Positions 1-5,122 of a stretch of 5,122 nt of DNA are shown one piece after another; position 1 is the first letter of the stretch, and every line of letters begins with the position of its first letter. Both the position numbers and the translations under genes were made by a program. Origin of the DNA: Elusimicrobiota bacterium (GTDB taxonomy: Bacteria; Elusimicrobiota; Endomicrobiia; CG1-02-37-114; JAHJSO01); assembly GCA_018830385.1 (NCBI GenBank), contig JAHJSO010000120.1, forward strand, positions 1-5,122, written 5' to 3'. Under the pieces are notes generated by a model. The model was given only the letters and a program-made list of their open reading frames with translations, did no database searches and was not told the DNA's origin.

Positions 1-623
1 ATTGATATATTATTGGGATTGTTCTCTCCCCATGGGTCGGCATTTGCTATCCATAAAACTTTTGCTGATACATTAGGGTCCCAACCAGGCCCTAAGTTTG
101 TGCCAGGACCGCTCAGGACATCTCCCCTTACAGGATTATATAAGGCTCCTGCTGCGATATCTACCTGTGAGCCCATTGTTGAGCCACTTTTATAGACAGA
201 ACCTATTGTATATGTTCCATCTAAATCACCTGCAAGTCCTATATTGTGGTCGCCATGCGGATGTGTTTCAACTACATAGTGCAAGGTTCCGCTTGCACCT
301 ATTTTTGCTAACATCAACTCCATCAGAGGTCCACCGGTGGCGAGGCCCCCGCCATCAATCAAAACACTTACATCATCCCCTGCGCGTGTACCTTCAATGG
401 GTGTGTTAAGAATGCCGTCCGCTCCGGGAAGTTCCAGGTATATAGAGTCATCAAACCTGTACAGAGTATTGGGCGCCATGTCCCTTGTAGTGTGTATATA
501 ATAAACCCTCATGTATTTTGAATGAATAAGGGATGGGATAATAAAGGACTGAATAGCAAAAAACAACACTAAAACGGGAATAGTTCGTATAACAGGAATA
601 GTTCGTGTTTTTTTATTTATCAA
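1..623 (-). CDS. Exported ComEC-like metallo-beta-lactamase-fold protein (C-terminus cut by window edge)
   Basis: An open frame runs from a TTG at 623 to the left edge without a stop (207 residues seen). The N-terminus has basic residues (INKKTRTIPVIR) and then a hydrophobic stretch at about residues 15-33, so it is an export signal or membrane anchor. The rest resembles the MBL domain of ComEC/Rec2: a first strand (RVYYIH, 39-44), DDSIYLELP (58-66) where the family has a GDSI-like motif, LIDGG (88-92), the metal-binding HPHGDH at 121-126, and an NPNNIS motif (202-207) resembling the family's NNNSLVL. It is probably a metal-dependent hydrolase acting outside the cytoplasm; the substrate cannot be told. 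An in-frame TAG lies just upstream of the TTG, which makes TTG the earliest possible start; it overlaps the HEAT gene stop by 4 bases (TTGA), so coupled translation is likely. ATG at 512 is an alternative but would lose the signal and has no clear ribosome binding site. Confidence 0.8.
   Translation of the reverse strand, partial: MINKKTRTIPVIRTIPVLVLFFAIQSFIIPSLIHSKYMRVYYIHTTRDMAPNTLYRFDDSIYLELPGADGILNTPIEGTRAGDDVSVLIDGGGLATGGPLMELMLAKIGASGTLHYVVETHPHGDHNIGLAGDLDGTYTIGSVYKSGSTMGSQVDIAAGALYNPVRGDVLSGPGTNLGPGWDPNVSAKVLWIANADPWGENNPNNIS
573..608 (-). repeat. 18-bp tandem duplication in the MBL gene signal region
   Basis: Positions 573-590 and 591-608 are adjacent 18-bp copies that match at 16 of 18 bases. 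In the MBL reading frame they encode RTIPV twice (residues 7-11 and 13-17), within the basic and early hydrophobic part of the export signal. The unit is a multiple of three, so the frame is kept. It looks like a recent slippage duplication. Confidence 0.8.
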
Positions 624-1447
624 TATGGTCTACCAAAAAACCTTTTTCGGACCTGATGGTCTGTTTCGCCTGTGTGCTCCCTTATTGCTCTGACAAGGGC
701 GGCGATAACAGTCGGGTCTTTCTCTATCCTTAAGGCATTCTCCAGGGTTTCCTTTGATTGTTTTGTTTTTATGTCCGCCAATTGAATTGCAGCGGTTCGT
801 CGGATAAAAGGGTCAGCGTCTTTAAGATAGAAAAGAATTGTATCAAAGCCCTCTTTAACATTTAATTTTGCAAGCGCCTGTGCGGCGTATAATTTTAGGC
901 GGGTCACTTTTTCTGTTCTCACTACCCGGGTTAAAAGCGGGATCGCCTCTTTTGCCTCAAGGTAACACAAAACATTCAGTGCAAGTTCCCTTATTTCCGT
1001 TTCAGAATCATTCATCACCGGCTCAAGGACAGGAATTATGGATAGGTCTCTCACCCTCTTTTCATTCCCGGGTGCATGCGCTGCTGAAAGGGCGAGGACA
1101 ATGGGCAGGCGGGTATTATAATTGGAAGTATAAAGCGACTCAATAAGTTCCGCTCTTGCGTCTGAATGCCTTTCTGCGATGCTGCGAAGTACCTCATAAA
1201 GCGAAAAGCCCATTTCATCGCCTGCCCTTGCAATGTTGCCGTACCACACCCTCCAGTCAATTATTTCAAGGGCGGAAATAACCTCGGGCAGTGCGCTTTT
1301 ACCTTCAGAAATTAGTTGGGACATAAGTCGCGGAGGGATTGAGTCCTTGCGGGTGTACATATCCAGCCGATTTGACGCGGCGGTTAAATTAGAAACAAAA
1401 AAACAAAACACCGACAAAGAAACGGTGAAGAAAATAAACTTTCTCAT
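620..1447 (-). CDS. Exported HEAT-repeat protein
   Basis: A 275-residue protein with an N-terminal signal peptide (MRKFIFFTVSLSVFCFF, then a probable cut after LTAA, near residue 24); no lipobox fits the single Cys. The C-terminal half is a run of helical HEAT-like repeats at about residues 136-168, 169-200, 201-231 and 232-258, with the typical D-x-x-x-x-[IV]-R-x-x-A pattern (DSETEIRELAL, DADPFIRRTAAIQLADI). Such solenoids bind other proteins; no catalytic motif is visible, so it is probably a periplasmic scaffold or adaptor. The middle part (about 35-130) is helix-rich and I do not recognise it. I chose the ATG at 1447 because GGTGG lies 7 nt upstream and the signal peptide then starts normally. 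A TTG at 1489 would add 14 polar residues before the signal. The gene overlaps the MBL gene by 4 bases, so the two are probably co-translated. Confidence 0.8.
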   Translation of the reverse strand: MRKFIFFTVSLSVFCFFVSNLTAASNRLDMYTRKDSIPPRLMSQLISEGKSALPEVISALEIIDWRVWYGNIARAGDEMGFSLYEVLRSIAERHSDARAELIESLYTSNYNTRLPIVLALSAAHAPGNEKRVRDLSIIPVLEPVMNDSETEIRELALNVLCYLEAKEAIPLLTRVVRTEKVTRLKLYAAQALAKLNVKEGFDTILFYLKDADPFIRRTAAIQLADIKTKQSKETLENALRIEKDPTVIAALVRAIREHTGETDHQVRKRFFGRPY

Positions 1448-1499
1448 GGAACGTCCACCCGTTTTACCATAATGTGTTTTTTTTGTCAAGTAGTCGCCC

Positions 1500-1524
1500 G
1501 AAAATTTTTGAACTGAAAATTTTC
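1500..1524 (-). other. AT-rich hairpin in the leader of the HEAT gene
   Basis: GAAAATTTT (1500-1508) and AAAATTTTC (1516-1524) can pair over 9 bp around a 7-nt loop. The stem is AT-rich and no T run follows on the minus strand, so this is not a standard terminator. Transcribed from the TATAAT box at 1550-1555, it would lie in the untranslated leader about 50 nt before the ATG. It could be an operator or a stability element; no function is shown. Confidence 0.4.
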
Positions 1525-1549
1525 ACGCCCGGCTTTTCGCCCCGCTATT

Positions 1550-1604
1550 ATTATACCTTATAACGGGTAAAAACAAGGTTAATATCGGGTAAATTTTAGG
1601 TAAA
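1550..1604 (-). promoter_or_regulatory. Candidate promoter with phased TTTACC boxes, for the HEAT-MBL pair
   Basis: A perfect TATAAT lies at 1555-1550 on the minus strand. The best -35 is poor (TTGTTT at 1576-1571 with a 15-bp spacer, or CCTTGT at 1578-1573 with 17), which would suit an activator-dependent promoter. Three TTTACC boxes lie at 1604-1599, 1593-1588 and 1571-1566, with starts 11 and 22 bp apart, so on the same helix face. The second and third extend to a longer direct repeat matching 12 of 15 bases (TTTACCCG, A or T, TAT). Transcription would start near 1543 and leave a leader of roughly 95 nt. The call rests on pattern alone. Confidence 0.4.
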
Positions 1605-1614
1605 TTCTTTTCTT

Positions 1615-4596
1615 CTACTTCTTTCTTATAAAGTCGGATGCTTTTCCGGGTGAGTCCATAAACCACAGGTCATACTGTCCTTTCAGCATCTGCGGGGTAT
1701 CAACGACAATTTTATCCATCTCCGGGAGCGCCTTTTCAATGGTCTCTAAATAAAGCCGTGCACGCGTTGCGCCACGGCCCAGCCAGTATGAGCGGACAAC
1801 CTTTTCAAACCTATCGGACTCTCCCACCGCCTTTTGTATCCTTTCAACGCCGTAACCGTGCGCCTCGTTCACCATTTCTGCAAATCTCCCTTCCGACCAT
1901 GGGATTGCCTCGTTAAAATATCCGCGTGATTCATTTATCAGCCGGTCCATATCCTCCCGGGCGCTAAATACATCCCTGAAGGCGGGCACAACTTCAACCG
2001 GCGGATGGATGTCTTCAAGCAGGACATTAAGGACTTCAACCCCGACCTCGTAAGCATCAAGAAAGCCCTGTATTTTTCCTTTGATGAATCCCTGCAGGCG
2101 GCTCCTTTCAATGGTAAGGATATCGTCCAGAGGAATCCCCGCAATGGTCTCCCGTGTGACGGATTCGCTTACCCTATGGATTATCTCCACCGGCTTGTTG
2201 GTATTAAAAACGAAATCATAGGGCGTCCTGACCCGCCACTGGACAACCAGGTTAACGTCCAGCAGATTTTCATCGCCCGTTACAAGGATGGCTTCCTCAA
2301 GTTTTTTTTCATACATACCGTAAATATGCAAACTTTCCCACAGGCGGACCCTTTCCGCTATTTCAGGCGTTATATCCCGGACGCCTGCCTTTGACCTGAA
2401 CCCTATTTCCATACGCCTGACACCTTTCGTATTCACCTTTATTATTTTCTCAAATGGGTAAGGCAGGCAATACTGCAATCCCTGACTGACAACCGGTTTA
2501 ACGACCTTGTTAAACCGCAGTTTAATGCCCTGCTCGTCAATGTTTATTATGTAAAAACCCGAAAAGACATATAAAACAGCAACTGCGATAACGCACCATT
2601 TAATGATTATTTTCCTGTTGGTCTTAATAAACTGCGCATATTTTCCCCATTCAGGCATGATATTCCATCCGGTTAATTCCCAGAATTTGCGTTTAAGTTG
2701 TTTAAACTTCTCAATGAGCAACCTTGTAAGACGGCGGTAATTCAGCAACCTTGAAGAGTTCAGGGTTACAATGACGGTTGCAACCTCGTGCAGGAGGACG
2801 CCTGTCAGCATGTTCAGGGCGCCCATCGTCGCGGCAATTATCATGCCAAAAGAAGATATAAACGCTATCCAGAGATTCTGGTGTATTATCCTTCTGGTCT
2901 TCCTGCCTATAACCACGACATCCGATATTCTTGTAAGGTTGTCGCTCATAAGGGCGACGTCCGATGCGACCAACGTAATGTCCGTAGCCGAAACGCCCAT
3001 CGCTATACCTACGTTTGCAGTTGCAAGGGCGGGCCCGTCGTTTATACCGTCACCGACCATCGCTACCCTGTGGTTTTCGCTTATAATCTGCCGGATTTTT
3101 GCAACCTTGTCTTCAGGCATCTGGTTGGCGATGACTTCGTCAATACCCACTTCCTTCGCCACGGCGGATGCAACGTACTGGTTGTCGCCCGTTGAGAGTA
3201 TGAACCTTGAAATACCTAATTGTTTAAGGGCGGCTATCGCCTGCCTTGATGTCTCGCGGACAATGTCCGCAAGGGTTATGATACCGCATATTTTGTCATC
3301 ATGGGCTATGACCAGGGCTGTTTCGCCCATTTTTTCCCTGCTGTCAACATAATCTTCAACGTTAGGGGGGACAGGGACGCAGCAGTCCTTCATTATTCTT
3401 CTGTTCCCCACAATAACCCTTGCCCCGCCTGAAGTTATTACAACCCCCATGCCTTTCCTGATTTCAACCGTATCGGGTTTCTTAACCGGGACGCCTTTTT
3501 CTTTTGCGTAAAGGACTATCGCCTGGCCCAACGGGTGTTCGGACAAACTCTCCGCTGTGGCGGCAAACGAGAGCAATTCCTGCTCTGAGTGCGAACAGAA
3601 CCTCTTTATTGCAATTAGTTTTAGTTTACCTCTGGTGAGCGTGCCTGTTTTATCAAATATAAACGTATCCAGAATGCCTACGGATTCAAGGGCTTCGCCG
3701 CCGCGGATAAGTATGCCCTGTTTCGCTGCACTGGTAATGGCGGCAATTACCGCACTCGGAGTGCCTATGACAAAGGCGCAGGGACAAACGATAATAAGAA
3801 GGGTTATCGCCCGGATTATATCGGAGGTTATAAGATATACAATGCCTACAAAGATAAGCGTAATTGGTATAATCCATATCGCGTACCTGTCAACAAGCCG
3901 GGCCGTGGGCGCCTTTTTCTCAAGCGCCTCCTCGGTCATTTTCTTGATTTTGACAATCGTGCTCGCCTCACCTACATTGGTGGCTTTTATCTCAATCGTT
4001 CCCGTTTCAACTATCGTCCCTGAGATAACGGTGTCGTCCAGGGTTTTATCAACCGGGACAGATTCCCCTGTAATCTGAGCCTGATTCACGACTGCCGAAC
4101 CATAGACAATTACGCCGTCAACGGATATCCACTCTCCTGATCGGACAATAACAATATCGCCTTCCCGCACATCAGAAAGTTTCACCTCAACGATGTCCGT
4201 CCCCTTACGCAGGGAAACCCTGTCCGGCAACAAACTCAGGAGTTTTTCAAGTTCCCTGCGGGCTTTCTCCACCGTGTAATCCTCCATAAAATCGCCCAGC
4301 AGGTGAATAAACAGGACGGTGGCGGACTCCATCGGGTAACCGACTATTACGGCGCCGATTGCAGCCATACTCACAAGCGTATCAATGTTAAGGGATTTTG
4401 AAAGGAGGTCGCGGATTGTAATCGTAAGGACGGGTATTATGCCAAGCGCAAAACCCGCATACGCAAATATTTTTGACAGTCCTGTCCGGCCTGTGAGGAA
4501 AAGTATCCATGACGCCAGGACCAAAACAAACAGGACGATAGCGAGTATCTTTTTGAGTTTTTGTTTTATCGGAACTGATATTTTTATGGGTGACAT
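1615..4596 (-). CDS. P1B-type metal-transporting ATPase fused to an HflK-type SPFH domain
   Basis: A 993-residue protein in one frame. Residues 15-613 are a P1B metal ATPase with eight predicted membrane helices (about 15-36, 40-62, 69-86, 88-103, 239-257, 260-286, 575-594, 596-613), actuator TGES (176-179), CPC metal site (271-273), phosphorylated Asp315 in DKTGT, the HP motif (354-355), TGD (469-471) and GDGIND (515-520). All catalytic residues are present, so it should pump; there is no N-terminal HMA metal-binding domain. A basic 50-residue linker leads to a ninth helix (about 663-684) and an HflK-like domain to the C-terminus: LVTGDENLLDV (771-781), an AREDMDRLINE helix (879-889) and RLYLET (947-952). 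HflK normally works with HflC to control the protease FtsH. The metal is unclear: TM8 has HEVAT (603-607), unlike standard subgroups. I chose the ATG at 4596; the frame runs up to a TTG at 4635, but those 13 residues come from a repeat. No strong ribosome binding site is seen at either start. Confidence 0.93.
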   Translation of the reverse strand: MSPIKISVPIKQKLKKILAIVLFVLVLASWILFLTGRTGLSKIFAYAGFALGIIPVLTITIRDLLSKSLNIDTLVSMAAIGAVIVGYPMESATVLFIHLLGDFMEDYTVEKARRELEKLLSLLPDRVSLRKGTDIVEVKLSDVREGDIVIVRSGEWISVDGVIVYGSAVVNQAQITGESVPVDKTLDDTVISGTIVETGTIEIKATNVGEASTIVKIKKMTEEALEKKAPTARLVDRYAIWIIPITLIFVGIVYLITSDIIRAITLLIIVCPCAFVIGTPSAVIAAITSAAKQGILIRGGEALESVGILDTFIFDKTGTLTRGKLKLIAIKRFCSHSEQELLSFAATAESLSEHPLGQAIVLYAKEKGVPVKKPDTVEIRKGMGVVITSGGARVIVGNRRIMKDCCVPVPPNVEDYVDSREKMGETALVIAHDDKICGIITLADIVRETSRQAIAALKQLGISRFILSTGDNQYVASAVAKEVGIDEVIANQMPEDKVAKIRQIISENHRVAMVGDGINDGPALATANVGIAMGVSATDITLVASDVALMSDNLTRISDVVVIGRKTRRIIHQNLWIAFISSFGMIIAATMGALNMLTGVLLHEVATVIVTLNSSRLLNYRRLTRLLIEKFKQLKRKFWELTGWNIMPEWGKYAQFIKTNRKIIIKWCVIAVAVLYVFSGFYIINIDEQGIKLRFNKVVKPVVSQGLQYCLPYPFEKIIKVNTKGVRRMEIGFRSKAGVRDITPEIAERVRLWESLHIYGMYEKKLEEAILVTGDENLLDVNLVVQWRVRTPYDFVFNTNKPVEIIHRVSESVTRETIAGIPLDDILTIERSRLQGFIKGKIQGFLDAYEVGVEVLNVLLEDIHPPVEVVPAFRDVFSAREDMDRLINESRGYFNEAIPWSEGRFAEMVNEAHGYGVERIQKAVGESDRFEKVVRSYWLGRGATRARLYLETIEKALPEMDKIVVDTPQMLKGQYDLWFMDSPGKASDFIRKK

Positions 4597-4604
4597 TTTA
4601 ATAG

Positions 4605-4640
4605 TGTCATTGCGAGGGGCGAAGCCCCGAAGCAATCCCC
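4605..4640. repeat. REP-like palindromic element (GCGAGG type)
   Basis: ATTGC (4609-4613) pairs with GCAAT (4632-4636), and inside it GGGGC (4616-4620) pairs with GCCCC (4624-4628) around a GAA loop, with small GA/GAA internal bulges. The form CATTGCGAGG..GAAGC..GAAGCAATC matches a palindrome scattered in many copies through many bacterial genomes; I know this from general recognition and could not count copies here. Read on the minus strand it encodes LRGFAPRND, a peptide often seen at falsely extended protein starts. Lying between the ABC and P-ATPase genes, the hairpin could weaken read-through or protect the upstream mRNA end. Confidence 0.75.
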
Positions 4641-4687
4641 CTGTCTTATGCGTGCAACATCATACACATATTCGCACGTCCCTTATG

Positions 4688-5122
4688 CTAATTATTGCAC
4701 CGTTCTTTCAGATTGTCTATTAACTGTCCTATTGTTAACGGGATTTTATTCCCGTCACCCTGAATTATTTTCAAGTCCATCATTTTCCAGAATAATTCAA
4801 CCACAACGGGCGGGCTGAAATTTTTATTGTTCAGGACGTTCCTGTCCTTAAAAAAATCGGCGGGGGCAGAACTTGCCTTTACTCTGCCGGTATCCAGAAA
4901 TACAAGTTTATCAACAAAACCAGCCAGACGGTTCAAATTAAACGTGGTTAGAACGATCGTTAGTTTTTCTTCTTCATTCAGTTTTTTCAGAAAATCCAGC
5001 AACCTTGTCTCCGAATCAGGGTCAAGCGGACTTGTCGGTTCGTCAAGCAGAATAATCTCGGGTCTCATTGCAAGGACGCCTGCAATCGCCACCTTCTGCT
5101 TCTGACCGTAAGAAAGGGTATG
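4688..5122 (-). CDS. ECF-type ABC transporter ATPase, CbiO/EcfA-like (N-terminus outside window)
   Basis: The last 144 residues of an ABC ATPase; the frame is open to the right edge, so the P-loop (Walker A) and Q-loop lie outside. Visible are the signature LSYGQKQKVAIAG (residues 3-15 of the visible part), Walker B with its catalytic Glu (IILLDEPT, 23-30) and the D-loop SPLDP (31-35). QKQKVAIAGVLAMRPE and the C-terminal tail with PLTIGQLIDNL are typical of CbiO/EcfA, the energising subunits of ECF importers for cobalt, nickel or vitamins. The switch His of the H-loop is replaced by Phe61 (TTFNL where STHDL is usual), and the signature has Tyr for the first Gly. It may therefore be the weaker half of an ATPase pair, or use hydrolysis differently. 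Partner membrane subunits would lie upstream, to the right. The GTG at 5092 is internal, not the start. Confidence 0.85.
   Translation of the reverse strand, partial: HTLSYGQKQKVAIAGVLAMRPEIILLDEPTSPLDPDSETRLLDFLKKLNEEEKLTIVLTTFNLNRLAGFVDKLVFLDTGRVKASSAPADFFKDRNVLNNKNFSPPVVVELFWKMMDLKIIQGDGNKIPLTIGQLIDNLKERCNN

Noticed and set aside
98..409. Plus-strand open frame opposite the MBL gene
   Set aside because: The opposite strand carries a clear MBL motif (HPHGDH) and export signal in one frame; this translation looks like a shadow.
1461..1489. TTGACA (1489-1484), 17-bp spacer, TAAAAC (1466-1461): a promoter-like pair just before the HEAT gene
   Set aside because: Transcription would start only a few bases before the ATG at 1447 and remove the GGTGG ribosome binding site. 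The TATAAT box at 1550-1555 is better placed.
1529..1544. Short GGC/GCC hairpin between the fusion gene and the HEAT gene
   Set aside because: A three-pair stem with a GAAAA loop and no T run; too weak to be a terminator.
2771..3352. Long plus-strand open frame opposite the P-ATPase
   Set aside because: It lies fully inside a strongly recognised minus-strand gene, its translation shows no known motif, and it mirrors the codon pattern of that gene.
4659..4664. TATGAT on the minus strand, a possible -10 box for the P-ATPase/HflK gene
   Set aside because: No acceptable -35 lies at the right distance, and the gap is short enough for transcription from the ABC gene to continue.
4650..4679. Inverted repeat GCGTGC/GCACGT after the ABC gene, a possible terminator
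   Set aside because: Only about six pairs with a loop of 18 nt and no T run after it, so it is not convincing as a terminator.

Overview
All genes read on the minus strand, right to left: an ECF-type (CbiO/EcfA-like) ABC ATPase cut by the right edge, a very long membrane protein joining a P1B-type metal ATPase to an HflK-type SPFH domain, an exported HEAT-repeat protein, and an exported ComEC-like metallo-beta-lactamase-fold protein cut by the left edge. I see no RNA genes, CRISPR arrays or transposases. The source looks like a bacterium, and the exported proteins plus an HflK domain placed outside the inner membrane favour a diderm. Moderate GC, weak Shine-Dalgarno sites, a TTG start and a dispersed GCGAGG-type palindrome would fit an uncultured PVC/Omnitrophota-like or similar lineage. 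That placement is an inference only; no marker gene is present.

Region by region. At 4688-5122 lies the C-terminal part of the ABC ATPase. At 4597-4687 is a 91-nt gap holding a REP-like palindrome that reads into the P-ATPase frame and creates a false N-terminal extension. At 1615-4596 is the P1B-ATPase/HflK fusion. At 1448-1614 is a gap with a TATAAT box, three TTTACC boxes spaced in multiples of 11 bp, and an AT-rich hairpin. At 620-1447 is the HEAT-repeat protein. At 1-623 is the MBL-fold protein, which starts at a TTG overlapping the HEAT stop codon (TTGA).

The genes probably form one or two transcription units: ABC ATPase with P-ATPase/HflK, then HEAT with MBL, with the second unit able to start from its own promoter. 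The first pair suggests transition-metal handling: the ATPase subunit of a possible Co/Ni ECF importer beside a metal-pumping P-type ATPase. The pump carries on the same chain the domain that in other bacteria regulates the membrane protease FtsH. The most notable item is this fusion. Its predicted topology puts the HflK part outside the membrane, where free-standing HflK sits. Further oddities are the lost switch histidine in the ABC ATPase and metal-site residues in the P-ATPase that match no standard P1B subgroup.
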